Origin: Anaerolineales bacterium
Lineage (GTDB): Bacteria; Chloroflexota; Anaerolineae; Anaerolineales; UBA6668
Reading direction: 5' to 3'
Length of the DNA stretch: 50,693 bases
Assembly: GCA_020630175.1 (NCBI GenBank)
Contig: JAHDBW010000010.1
Location: forward strand, 1-50,693
The position numbers were made by a program, and so were the translations under genes. Below are positions 18,754 to 28,097 of this stretch, piece by piece. The number at the start of each line of letters is the position of its first letter. Within the stretch, counting starts at the first letter, position 1. The notes under the pieces were generated by a model. That model saw nothing but the letters and a program-made list of their open reading frames with translations, was not told where the DNA came from and did no database searches.

Positions 18754-20046
18754 ATGCGACGGGTAATTCTCAACGAAAGTAGCTTTATAGCGCCATTTAA
18801 TGAGCCAGCACGCGATTTACGCATCCTCAACAAACCGTTGTGGTTGTATCAGCGCGATGTTTTAGACCGCCACATCACCGAAGAGCGTGAAGTGTTTAGC
18901 GGTCTTCTTTTGGATGTTCCAGATGATGCTGTTGAGCAGATTGTTTACCGCGACAACCTCTTTTTTACGCCTGCGTATATCGATGCATTTGTAGAGCAGG
19001 CCAAAGCCGGTGGCAAAGCCGTGCGGGCAGCCTTCAATACAAGTGATAACGCGTTCCGTGAACATGCCCTGCCGCTTTCTACAATGTTTGAGAAGTCATT
19101 TGACACGCCTGATCTGTATTTTGCAGATATGTGGTACTTCCCAAATGGCGTGACAGACGATGTGGCGCCGCTGCTAATCGATTCGGATTCGCGTGAAATT
19201 GGCTATTACTGGGTGCCAAGCTACATGGCCGCCCGCCAAGGCGATATGACCTTCAACGTGCCGTTACGCGGCTGCCTTTCAATTGAAAGCTGGGTGCATA
19301 TTTTTATTGCAGATTCAGTCTTTGGGCTGTTTGCGCGCGGTGCCCAAGCAGAAGATCGCTTAGCACGGGACCTGAAGTACATGCTAAAGGTGTTCTGGCG
19401 TAGCCTGGTTGAATTCAAGCAGGTGTTGCGCAATTCCAAGCTTGTGACGGTTGGTGAAAATTGTTCAATTGATCCAACGGCAATTATCAATGGCCCGTGT
19501 GTCATTGGTGACAACGTCACCATTGGCCCTGGGGCTGTAATTGACAACTCCATTATTGGGAACAATGTGAATGTCTCGCAAGGTTGCCAAGTGCAACTGA
19601 GCGTTGTTGGGGATGGCTGTTTCTTGCCGTTCCGGGCATCTTTGTGGATGACCACGCTAATGGAGAATTCGATGGTTGCGCAAAATACGTGCTTGCAAAT
19701 GTGCGTAATTGGGCGCAATACGTTTATTGGTGCAGGCAGCACCTTCACAGATTACAACCTATTGCCAGTGCCGATTCGGGCGCTGAGTGGCGATGATGTA
19801 TTAGAAGACGCAAACCGTGATGTGTTGGGCGGGTGTGTCGGCCACAATTGCCGCATTGGGAGCGGTATGATTGTTTATCCTGCGCGGATTATTGAGTCAG
19901 ACACAGTGTTGTTTGCCTCACCTGAACGCCGCGTGATTGCTCGTAATGTCAATTATGAGGATAGCGATCATCATGCCCATGGTGGGGCTACCTTGCACGA
20001 ACGCCTCTATCCCGGTGAAGGCGAAAACATCAACGCTTCATGGTAA
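18754..20046 (+). CDS. left-handed beta-helix (hexapeptide repeat) protein
   Basis: A protein of 430 residues. The first about 230 form an alpha/beta region without a nucleotidyltransferase signature that I can identify. Residues about 235-400 are hexapeptide repeats typical of left-handed beta-helices (INGPCVIGDNVTIGPGAVID, NSIIGNNVNVSQGC, VIGRNTFIGAGSTF, CRIGSGMIVYPARI). Proteins of this shape include acyl- and sugar-nucleotide transferases. The 3' end overlaps the start of the acyl-ACP-reductase-like gene by 7 nt, so the two are translationally coupled and probably act in one pathway. That makes an acyltransferase role attractive, but the substrate is unknown. Confidence 0.85.
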   Translation: MRRVILNESSFIAPFNEPARDLRILNKPLWLYQRDVLDRHITEEREVFSGLLLDVPDDAVEQIVYRDNLFFTPAYIDAFVEQAKAGGKAVRAAFNTSDNAFREHALPLSTMFEKSFDTPDLYFADMWYFPNGVTDDVAPLLIDSDSREIGYYWVPSYMAARQGDMTFNVPLRGCLSIESWVHIFIADSVFGLFARGAQAEDRLARDLKYMLKVFWRSLVEFKQVLRNSKLVTVGENCSIDPTAIINGPCVIGDNVTIGPGAVIDNSIIGNNVNVSQGCQVQLSVVGDGCFLPFRASLWMTTLMENSMVAQNTCLQMCVIGRNTFIGAGSTFTDYNLLPVPIRALSGDDVLEDANRDVLGGCVGHNCRIGSGMIVYPARIIESDTVLFASPERRVIARNVNYEDSDHHAHGGATLHERLYPGEGENINASW

Positions 20047-21212
20047 TGCCAACAACATCAGACGACCAACCAACCTTTGCTTTTGTAATTCACCCGGTTG
20101 ACCCTAAAAAGGATGTCAGCCGTAAGTTTCCAGTGCTTGGGCGCTTTTTGCCCGTTCCACTGATCAATTTTTTCTCTACATTTTTTCCACCAGTTTATAT
20201 TTCAGAAATTAGCGGCATCCGCTCTGAAGCAACTGGTGAAGAACTAAAAGGCTGGTTTGTGGCCTGCCCTTACACGCCAGCCCGCATGCTTTCTTTGCCG
20301 GAACGCACGGTGTATCGCAAGCTGATCCAAACTGGCCGTATGGCAGAAAAGCTCGGTGCAAAACTGGTTGGGCTTGGTGCATTTACTTCGGTAGTTGGTG
20401 ATGCCGGGCTAACCGTGGCAAGCCAGCTTGATGTGCCAGTCACAACAGGTGACTCGTACACTGTGGGGCTAGCGGTGCAAGCCATTGCGCTTGCCGCTGA
20501 AAAAATGGAGATCCCGTTAGAGACTGCAACTGTGGCCGTTGTTGGCGCAGGTGGCTCAATTGGCTCTATTTGTGCAGAAATGTTGGCCGATCAGGTGTTT
20601 AGATTGGTGTTAGTGGGCCGCACGGTACCTAAACTGCAACAGACAAAGAACCGCTGTAAAGCAGCGGGGCCGGCCAACGTCAAACTTTCGACAGATATTG
20701 CCGATATTGATCAGGCGCAATTGGTGATTACGGTGACCAATGCGGTTGAAGAGCTAATTCAGCCGCGCCACTTACGCCCTGGCGCAGTGGTTTGTGATGT
20801 GGCCCGCCCGCGTGATGTGTCTGCCAAGGTGGCAGCTGAACGCGACGATGTGCTTGTGATTGACGGTGGGATGGTGGATTTGCCCGGTACGGTCAACTTC
20901 AATTTTGATTTTGGATTCCCGCCCGGCAAAGCCTATGCCTGTATGGCCGAAACAATGATCTTAGCCCTTGAGCATCGCTATGAGCCATTCTCGCTTGGCC
21001 GTCAATTTAGCGTGGCGCAAGTGCGTGAAATTGATGCCTTAGCAAACAAGCATGGCTTCAAGCTGAGTGGCTTCCGCACCTTTGGTGTGGCGGTGACAGA
21101 TGCGCATATTGAAGCAATCAAAGAAAAAGCAGAAAAACAACTGTTGGCTGGGTGGGAACCACCACCGCATACCGCCACAGGCTTACGACCGCTCACTATA
21201 GACGCGGTTTAA
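20040..21212 (+). CDS. long-chain acyl-[acyl-carrier-protein] reductase-like Rossmann protein
   Basis: A protein of 390 residues. It resembles cyanobacterial acyl-ACP reductase (AAR) along its length: LGAFTSVVGD, then TTGDSYTVGLAVQ, a Rossmann motif VAVVGAGGSIGS at about 165-176, INGGMVDLPG-type segment (VIDGGMVDLPG), and AYACMAETMILALE followed by FSLGRQ. C301, in AYACMAETM, aligns with the catalytic thioester Cys of AAR. AAR makes fatty aldehyde from acyl-ACP with NADPH. A shikimate-dehydrogenase-like label would miss these AAR blocks. Either ATG 20040 or ATG 20046 could start it; both overlap or abut the previous stop. No aldehyde deformylating oxygenase is seen nearby. Confidence 0.8.
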   Translation: MVMPTTSDDQPTFAFVIHPVDPKKDVSRKFPVLGRFLPVPLINFFSTFFPPVYISEISGIRSEATGEELKGWFVACPYTPARMLSLPERTVYRKLIQTGRMAEKLGAKLVGLGAFTSVVGDAGLTVASQLDVPVTTGDSYTVGLAVQAIALAAEKMEIPLETATVAVVGAGGSIGSICAEMLADQVFRLVLVGRTVPKLQQTKNRCKAAGPANVKLSTDIADIDQAQLVITVTNAVEELIQPRHLRPGAVVCDVARPRDVSAKVAAERDDVLVIDGGMVDLPGTVNFNFDFGFPPGKAYACMAETMILALEHRYEPFSLGRQFSVAQVREIDALANKHGFKLSGFRTFGVAVTDAHIEAIKEKAEKQLLAGWEPPPHTATGLRPLTIDAV

Positions 21213-21392
21213 TAAAAAATCATTTATCCAGAGATTGGCAGCTGTTGTACCTTGCCAATGTTGGATATTGCGTTACGAATTGAAATACAACGCTCAATTT
21301 ACGAAGTAATGCACTCAAAATCGATTGTCCTGAAGTCGATTCGTTATAAATAAGTATTGGTACAAGACGCGTTGTATGGTTGAATAATAAAG

Positions 21393-22247
21393 ATGGTTAT
21401 GACAGCAGCTAAAACTTCACCCAAAGGCAGTATTCTTACCGTAGAGGATGATCCGGACATTTCGGACATGCTACGGCTGTATTTCTCTGCAATTGGCTAT
21501 CAGGTCCATGTTGCCCAGCGTGGGCGCGATGGCGTTGAGTCTGCAATGCGTGAGATTCCAGATCTCGTGTTGCTAGACATCATGTTGCCAGATATTGATG
21601 GCTACCAAGTCGCGAGTGAGCTGCGTGCTTCGAATCGAACGCGCGATATTCCAGTTATTTTCTTGTCTCAAAAAGATAATCAAGAAGATAAGGTCAACGG
21701 GCTCAGCTTGGGCGCGGTGGACTACGTCACAAAGCCGTTTGATATTGAAGAACTCAAGCTGCGGGCAGAGCGCGTGATTCGGCGTAATCGCCAGCGTGGG
21801 TCAACCAATCCGCGCACAGGCTTGCCAGGCCGCCAAACGCTAGAAGAACAAATTCGCGGGTTAGACAGTAGTAAAAGCTGGGCACTACTAAGCTGCCGTT
21901 TAGAGCACTACGATCCGTTTGTGGATAAGTATGGCTTTGTGGCCGGTGACCAAGTGTTACGCCACGTTGCCCAACTAATGCAATCATCACTCACGCAACA
22001 CGGTAGCCCAGAAGACTTTGTGGCCCATACAGACGATAGCGAGTTTACGCTGCTCATCACTGATGACCGCCGTTTACAGAAAGTCTCAAAGACGATTTAC
22101 GACCAGTTCCAAAAAACTGCCAGCGCCCACTATTCATTTTGGGATCGCGAACAAGGCTACATTGTGACGCACACCTCAGACGGTGCAGAAATCAAAGTGC
22201 CGCTCATGAAGCTTGGTGTACGGGCAATGCGCCCAAAGGCACGCTAG
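21393..22247 (+). CDS. response regulator with receiver and decayed GGDEF domain (copy 1)
   Basis: A protein of 284 residues. The receiver has acidic residues E18, D19 and D20, phospho-acceptor D62 (VLLDIMLPDIDGYQ) and a TKPFD lysine. A RTGLPGRQTLEEQ linker follows, then a GGDEF-like fold in which the active GGDEF motif is replaced by HTDDSEF. It should therefore not make cyclic di-GMP. It might bind a ligand or partner. It is a paralogue of the next gene and lies just upstream of a giant histidine kinase, so it is likely part of that pathway. ATGs at 21393 and 21399 are equally possible. Confidence 0.87.
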   Translation: MVMTAAKTSPKGSILTVEDDPDISDMLRLYFSAIGYQVHVAQRGRDGVESAMREIPDLVLLDIMLPDIDGYQVASELRASNRTRDIPVIFLSQKDNQEDKVNGLSLGAVDYVTKPFDIEELKLRAERVIRRNRQRGSTNPRTGLPGRQTLEEQIRGLDSSKSWALLSCRLEHYDPFVDKYGFVAGDQVLRHVAQLMQSSLTQHGSPEDFVAHTDDSEFTLLITDDRRLQKVSKTIYDQFQKTASAHYSFWDREQGYIVTHTSDGAEIKVPLMKLGVRAMRPKAR

Positions 22248-22409
22248 CCAAATACTTGTGATAAGCGCCAGCACAGTTGGTGGCTTTTTATATAAACTGA
22301 ATTTTTTATAGTAGCGTTGGCTACAAAGAAGTACGCCGTTTGCTGCTTACAGCTGGACTGTAATGCCGCTGAATGGCGCATTTTTGTTGGATAGATACGG
22401 AGATTTTTT

Positions 22410-23285
22410 ATGCATAAAGGACGAATACTGGTTGTCGAAGACGAGTTTGATATCGCCAATATGCTCAAAATCTATTTCAATAGCCAAGGCTATGAAGTAG
22501 ACATCGCTAGTCGTGGTACCGAAGCGCTCGAGATGACTCGCAAGCGCTTGCCTAACCTCATCTTATTGGACATTATGATGCCCGATATGGATGGCTACGA
22601 GGTTTGCCGCCGGTTGCGCACCACAAATCGGACTAAGCACATCCCGATTATTTTTCTAACGCAGAAAGATGATCGTAGCGATAAGATCGCGGGGCTAGAG
22701 CTTGGGGCTGACGATTTTGTGACCAAGCCCTTTGATATTGAAGAGCTCAAGCTGCGTGTCAATAACACCATTCGCCTGTCACAAGAAAATAATCAACGTG
22801 ATCCGCGCACGGGCCTGCCTGCTGGCAAGATGATTGAAGAACAGCTACGCGGCCTGATGCGCCGTGAAGACTGGACCTATCTTGATATCAAGATTGATCA
22901 CTTTGATGGCTTCAAAGAAAAATACGGCTTTGTTGCCGCCAATGAGCTTATGCGTGCCATGCGGGTGTTGCTCGCCGAAGTACTAGAATCGCACGGCACT
23001 AATGATGATTTTGTTGGCCATCCCGGCAGCGAAAATTTCGTGGTGATCTCAACAATTGCTGCGGCACCCGCAATCGCCAACACGCTGCGGCAGCGGTTTA
23101 CGGTTGAAGCCGAGCGCCACTATTCTTTTGAAGACAAAGAAGCCGGTGGTATTCAAATTGAAGGAAAATTACAGCCATTTATGCGCCTTGCGGTTGGGTC
23201 TGTCTCACCGCAGCAAGGGGCTTGGATTTCTGATATCCGCGAAATTACCGAAATGGGAGCCGAGGCGCGTCGCGCAGACCGCTAG
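22410..23285 (+). CDS. response regulator with receiver and decayed GGDEF domain (copy 2)
   Basis: A protein of 291 residues, with a receiver (E10, D11, D54 in ILLDIMMPDMDGYE, TKPFD) and a decayed GGDEF domain in which the signature position reads HPGSENF. It shares the linker RTGLP.G...EEQLRGL and the HYSF.D.E.G tail motif with the upstream paralogue, so the pair arose by tandem duplication. A ggag ribosome-binding site at 22399-22402 supports ATG 22410. It ends about 75 nt before the kinase gene. Probably a phosphorylation-controlled adaptor rather than a cyclase. Confidence 0.87.
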   Translation: MHKGRILVVEDEFDIANMLKIYFNSQGYEVDIASRGTEALEMTRKRLPNLILLDIMMPDMDGYEVCRRLRTTNRTKHIPIIFLTQKDDRSDKIAGLELGADDFVTKPFDIEELKLRVNNTIRLSQENNQRDPRTGLPAGKMIEEQLRGLMRREDWTYLDIKIDHFDGFKEKYGFVAANELMRAMRVLLAEVLESHGTNDDFVGHPGSENFVVISTIAAAPAIANTLRQRFTVEAERHYSFEDKEAGGIQIEGKLQPFMRLAVGSVSPQQGAWISDIREITEMGAEARRADR

Positions 23286-23361
23286 GATTGCCTAAACATA
23301 ACTGACCAAGATCTGGGGGGGAACCCAGTCGCGTTAGTTGTGTAAAAGCCCTTACACCTTC

Positions 23362-26300
23362 ATGTCAAATCAGCACACGCCTACTGAAACAGACATCAGC
23401 CAGCTTAGCGACCCTGCAATTGTGGTCCAAGCGGGTGGTCGTTTGATTCAAATAAATGATAGTGCGCGTGCCTTATTTCGGCTAAAAACTGATGAAACCA
23501 ACCTGCAGCAGATGAGTATGCTGGCTCAACCAGAAATTGAATTTCTGGCGCTGTTTACGAAGGCCGGGCAAATAAAATTACAAATTGCAGGCCGGGATGT
23601 AGAAGCAACCTCTATCCCGATTGCTAATGCCACTACGCAGCAGCATTTGGTGCTATTCCACGTTACCCAAGCGACTGCTAGTGGGACTGGCCCCTTAGTT
23701 GAAGGGAAGGTCAAAGAACAACCCAGCACTGCATTACAACCGACAGTCGATTTGGTTAGCACGCTACGGCTTGAGCCAGAAGACTTTGATAACCGCGAGT
23801 TGGTGAACAAACGGCTGATTACCTATCTAGCTGCGCAGTTAGATGTTGAACAGTGTGCCATCCTTTTGCACGATAAACGGCGTGATATCTTCCGTGGCAT
23901 ACAGCCGCTGCATGGCTTGCCGGAAGTGGTCTCCGATCTATATCGGTTTGAAATTGGCGTTGGAGACAACACTGCAAATTGCCGAAACTTTGTTTGGTAC
24001 ACCAACGATTTAGCCAATAGCCAAGCGCTGAACTGGTTCAACATGCGCAGCTTGATGAATACAGTGGGCATTCGCAATACCGCGTTGCTCTCATTGGCAA
24101 GTTGGGGTGAACGCCTAGCCGCTATTCAAGTTTCTAATAAAGCAAAGGGTGCGCTGTTTACAAAGAGCGACATCTTATTTTTAGAACAAATTGCGCCTTC
24201 TGTGGCTGAACTATTCGCGCGTGTTGAACTGAAAGAATTACGCACCAGTCGTGTCCAAGATTGGATCGCACGGCAAGAAATCCAGTTCTTTTTAGACAAA
24301 AAGCTACCAGTGGAAGACTTGCTGCCTAAGATTTTACAAATCACGTCGCGGCGGCTTAATGCGAATGGGGTGGCATTTCTGAAGCTAGACAATGCGAAAG
24401 GGTGCCTTAGCGCAACCGGCGCGCATCTGTATTCTGATGTGCAATCGCTAACCCCGGTTCAGATTGATGCCTCTGTGCAAGAGTTCCATCGTACGGTAAC
24501 AATGACGCGGCTCCCGTTTTTTACGGATGATGCCGCGAACGATACGCGCATCTTACCGTTCTACCGTAAGTATCAAATAGAAAACAACATTCGTAGCATT
24601 GCCAATATGCCCGTTTTTAACGGCGATATCAATCTTGGTGAGCTTTGGGTGGGTAGCAGTAGTCGCTATGGCATTTCGCAAGACGATGAATACTTCTTGC
24701 GTGGCGTGGCAGACGATATTGCTTCGCTGTATTCAGTAAACACCCATAAAGATGAATCCAAGCAAGCGATGCAGCAGCGCATTGAGCAGCTTAGCGTGTT
24801 GGTGCGCGTGTCGCGCCAGCTGAATCAGACGTTAGACTTAGATGACGTGCTAGACATTATCGATTTGGAAGCGCGCAAGGTCTTGGGCGTTTTCGTCGTA
24901 GACGTTGAAATGCTAGACCTAGACTCAATGGACTGGTTCGACATTCCGAGTACGCCCCATACGGCGCAGCTTAATAGCATCGAAGATTTCAAACGCCGGG
25001 TGTCGCTGTCTAGCGAAACGGTGATTGTGGACCGTGCCGTAACGCCATTCGAAGCGCTGGACGATGTCAAGGCCATGATGGTTGCTCCAATCGTCAATCA
25101 AGACGTGACAATTGGGTTGATTACCATGTTTGGCGAAAGCGTTTCAACGTTTACGCCAAGTGTGATCGAATATATTGAAACGCTTGCCGCCCAGGCCTCT
25201 AGTGCGCTTGGTAACGCCACGCGCTATGAAGATCAAGTTGAGCGCAGCCAATTACTCCGGACGCGTGCAGATCAGCTTAGCCAGTTGCTGCAAATTTCTG
25301 GCGCGGTACGTTCAGACGCACCGCTTAAAGAGAACCTCGAGCAAATTGCGTATGGGGTGCAAGAATCGGCCGGCTTCAATACCGTCATTATTAGTGTGAT
25401 TTCACCTGAAACGGGCGAACTGCAACATATGGCTGCCGTTGGGTTACCCATTGCAACATTCAATACGATGCAGTCCTACTCAGTGCCATGGATGCGCGTA
25501 GAAGAACTGACAATGCTGCCCGAGTACAGCATTAGCAACTCATACCTGATCCGCAATGATTTAGCTGTCCGCACGGCGCTGTTAGGCGTGGAATTTTCCG
25601 CAGGGCGGCACACCGATAGCAATAATGTAAATGCGTGGAACGTTGGTGACCTGCTGTTTGTGCCACTCAGTGCCAGCACTGGTGAGAACTTAGGTGCAAT
25701 GCTTTTGTTCGATCCGCTAGACCATAAGGTGCCGGCGATCAGCACAATTCAAGTCATGGAGATTTTTGCGAATCAGGCCGTGCTTGGTATTGAAAACACA
25801 CGCTTGTTTACCGCCGCCGAACGCCGCGCAGTCGAACTTGAATCCAGCTTAGCATCGCTAGCAGAGCAAGAACGCCGCGTAAGTGAGCTGAATGAAAACC
25901 TGAACCTGATTGTGCGCGAGCGCACAGCAGACCTAGAACGTGAACGCGACCTGAACGCAACGCTCTTGCGCATCAATACTGAGCTTTCATCTAGCCTAGA
26001 CCTAGATGACGTGTTGGCGCGTGGCTTGCAGTTGGTAAACCAATCTTTGAACGGGGATCAGGGCATTTTATTGCAAACTGACCTTGCTACTGAGCAGCTA
26101 ATTATGCGCTGTAGCATTGGCGATGTGGCCCGCCTACCGCGTGACAATTCGATTGTGTTTGCAGATGAAGAAAACGGCTTGATCAGCGAGATTGTGGCTA
26201 GTCGCCAAAGCGTGATTATTGACAATCTGGCTGATGAAACGCGTCCAATTCCATTGGAAAACATCGGGGACTATAAGTCGCTCTTGGCTGCGCCCCTGTC

Positions 26301-27588
26301 TACGGGTGAAGAAGCGCTGGGTGCGCTCATCTTTTTGAGCCGGAAAGAGAACGCCTTCAACAACGATCAGCTGCAACTTGTGGCCGCTGCTGCCAATCAG
26401 GTGGCGTCTGCCATCAATAACTCGGCGCTGTATAGCCTCATCCGTGACCAAGCCGAACGGTTAGGGTCAATGTTGCGGACGCAGCAAGTGGAATCATCAA
26501 AGAGCCGCGCCATTTTGGAAGCGGTTGCCGATGGTGTAATGGTGGCCGATCAGTTTGGCAGTGTGATCTTGTTCAATCGGTCTGCCGAGCACATTTTGCA
26601 AATTAGCCGCCCGCAGATTATTAGCCATCCGGTGGATGAGTTCTTAGGCTTGTACGGCGCTGCTGGTAAAAACTGGGTCGAAACCATTGAGCGTTGGAAC
26701 AGAGACACCAGCAACTATCAACCGGGCGATTTCTTGGTTGAACGGCTGTACTTAGATGATAACCGCGTGGTGTCTGTACACCTTGCGCCTGTAATTGATA
26801 AGAACGGCGTCTTTATTGGCTCGGTTTCCCTCTTCCGTGATATTACGCGTGAAGTAGAAGTGGATCGGCTCAAGACTGAATTTGTGGCCACAGTAAGCCA
26901 TGAACTGCGCACGCCCATGACCGCCATCAAAGGCTATGTAGACCTGATGTTGATGGGCGCAACCGGCGGCCTGACCGACAAGCAAGTTGAATTCTTGAAC
27001 ACGGTCAAATCTAATGCGGATCGGTTGAAGATGTTAGTAGAAGACCTGCTAGACATCTCTCGCATGGAAAGCGGTAAGGTCAAACTTAATAAAGAAATCA
27101 TCGAAGTGCCGGTTGTGATTGATGAAGTTGTCAAAAACTTACACGGCCGTATTTCGAGCGTGGGCAAGCCGGCAACAGTTGTCACCAACGTGCCAGAAAC
27201 CTTGCCAGCCATGATTGGCGATAAAGGCCGCTTAGTGCAGGTGTTTACGAACTTAGTAGACAACGCCTACGCGTACTCGCCGGAAGATTGCACCATCACC
27301 ATCAAGGCGCATAGCACGCCGGGTGCATTACAAGTTGATGTAACAGATACGGGGATTGGCTTAACGCAAGAAGAGCAGAACCGCATTTTTGACCGGTTCT
27401 TCCGCGGGGAAGACTCCCTTGTATTGGGGTCTGCGGGAACAGGTTTGGGGCTAAGCATTGTGCAACGGTTAGTTGAAATGCATGAGGGTCACATTTGGGC
27501 GAGCAGCGAAGGCCGTGGACACGGCAGTACCTTCAGCGTGCTGTTCCCAACTGTAGAAGAAACTGGAGAACTTGTTGTTGCTAGCTAG
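23362..27588 (+). CDS. multi-GAF hybrid-input sensor histidine kinase
   Basis: About 1409 residues from ATG 23362; a TTG at 23338 would add 8 residues. Order of domains: PAS-like (12-66), GAF domains at about 133-290, 303-459, 476-626, 636-813 and 880-1026, a charged coiled coil between the last two (ERERDLNATL), PAS (about 1048-1166), HisKA with H1180 in VSHELRTPM, and HATPase_c (about 1279-1399) with N, DTGIGL and GTGLGLSIV boxes. No membrane segment is seen, so it is a cytoplasmic sensor. The GAF ligands cannot be read from sequence. It has no receiver of its own; the flanking receivers at 21393, 22410 and 27627 are the natural partners. Confidence 0.93.
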   Translation: MSNQHTPTETDISQLSDPAIVVQAGGRLIQINDSARALFRLKTDETNLQQMSMLAQPEIEFLALFTKAGQIKLQIAGRDVEATSIPIANATTQQHLVLFHVTQATASGTGPLVEGKVKEQPSTALQPTVDLVSTLRLEPEDFDNRELVNKRLITYLAAQLDVEQCAILLHDKRRDIFRGIQPLHGLPEVVSDLYRFEIGVGDNTANCRNFVWYTNDLANSQALNWFNMRSLMNTVGIRNTALLSLASWGERLAAIQVSNKAKGALFTKSDILFLEQIAPSVAELFARVELKELRTSRVQDWIARQEIQFFLDKKLPVEDLLPKILQITSRRLNANGVAFLKLDNAKGCLSATGAHLYSDVQSLTPVQIDASVQEFHRTVTMTRLPFFTDDAANDTRILPFYRKYQIENNIRSIANMPVFNGDINLGELWVGSSSRYGISQDDEYFLRGVADDIASLYSVNTHKDESKQAMQQRIEQLSVLVRVSRQLNQTLDLDDVLDIIDLEARKVLGVFVVDVEMLDLDSMDWFDIPSTPHTAQLNSIEDFKRRVSLSSETVIVDRAVTPFEALDDVKAMMVAPIVNQDVTIGLITMFGESVSTFTPSVIEYIETLAAQASSALGNATRYEDQVERSQLLRTRADQLSQLLQISGAVRSDAPLKENLEQIAYGVQESAGFNTVIISVISPETGELQHMAAVGLPIATFNTMQSYSVPWMRVEELTMLPEYSISNSYLIRNDLAVRTALLGVEFSAGRHTDSNNVNAWNVGDLLFVPLSASTGENLGAMLLFDPLDHKVPAISTIQVMEIFANQAVLGIENTRLFTAAERRAVELESSLASLAEQERRVSELNENLNLIVRERTADLERERDLNATLLRINTELSSSLDLDDVLARGLQLVNQSLNGDQGILLQTDLATEQLIMRCSIGDVARLPRDNSIVFADEENGLISEIVASRQSVIIDNLADETRPIPLENIGDYKSLLAAPLSTGEEALGALIFLSRKENAFNNDQLQLVAAAANQVASAINNSALYSLIRDQAERLGSMLRTQQVESSKSRAILEAVADGVMVADQFGSVILFNRSAEHILQISRPQIISHPVDEFLGLYGAAGKNWVETIERWNRDTSNYQPGDFLVERLYLDDNRVVSVHLAPVIDKNGVFIGSVSLFRDITREVEVDRLKTEFVATVSHELRTPMTAIKGYVDLMLMGATGGLTDKQVEFLNTVKSNADRLKMLVEDLLDISRMESGKVKLNKEIIEVPVVIDEVVKNLHGRISSVGKPATVVTNVPETLPAMIGDKGRLVQVFTNLVDNAYAYSPEDCTITIKAHSTPGALQVDVTDTGIGLTQEEQNRIFDRFFRGEDSLVLGSAGTGLGLSIVQRLVEMHEGHIWASSEGRGHGSTFSVLFPTVEETGELVVAS

Positions 27589-27626
27589 GTGGGTAAACCG
27601 GCTACGCAAACGACTAAGGAGATAGT

Positions 27627-28013
27627 ATGGCAAAGATATTAATCGCAGAAGACGAGCCAGATATCCGAGCATTGGTGAAATTTGCGCTAGAGTATGCGGG
27701 ACATGAAATTGTTCAAGCAGAAGATGGCGCACAAGCAGTTGAAATGGCAAGAGAAATTCTGCCAGAACTTATCATCATGGATGTCCGGATGCCCAAAATG
27801 ACAGGGCATGAAGCTTGTGTCGAGATGAAACGAGATGAAAATTTGAAGGATACGCCGGTCGTATTCTTGTCTGCCAAAGGGCAAGACATTGAAGTGCAGC
27901 AAGGCATGAACGCTGGCGCTACCGAGTATATTTTGAAACCGTTCGCCCCTGATGTGCTAATTGCTAGGGTCAGCGAAATTTTAGCGGAACACGCCGCAAC
28001 CGAGGAGCAATGA
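27627..28013 (+). CDS. single-domain CheY-like response regulator
   Basis: A 128-residue stand-alone receiver with acidic residues E8, D9 and E10, D52 (LIIMDVRMPKMTG), and the conserved Lys in YILKPF. A strong aaggag ribosome-binding site lies 5 nt before the ATG. It starts 38 nt after the kinase stop, so it is co-transcribed and is the most likely direct phosphoryl acceptor. There is no output domain, so it should act by protein-protein contact or as a relay or sink to the two receiver/decayed-GGDEF proteins. Confidence 0.93.
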   Translation: MAKILIAEDEPDIRALVKFALEYAGHEIVQAEDGAQAVEMAREILPELIIMDVRMPKMTGHEACVEMKRDENLKDTPVVFLSAKGQDIEVQQGMNAGATEYILKPFAPDVLIARVSEILAEHAATEEQ

Positions 28014-28097
28014 GTTGACGACATTGTTTGTTAGGCCGCATTCTATAAGGCAATTTATGGAAGCTGCTTTAGCGAAACAACGCGTCATTTTACAATC

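Noticed and set aside
21234-21259. 7-bp inverted repeat attggca/tgccaat after the acyl-ACP-reductase-like gene
   Set aside because: No T-run follows and the arms are short, so a terminator cannot be claimed.
21393-23285. Diguanylate cyclase annotation for the two receiver proteins
   Set aside because: Both lack a GGDEF/GGEEF motif at the expected site, so a cyclase call would be wrong.
23338-23361. TTG start for the giant histidine kinase
   Set aside because: The ATG at 23362 adds a standard start and nothing conserved lies in the eight extra residues.
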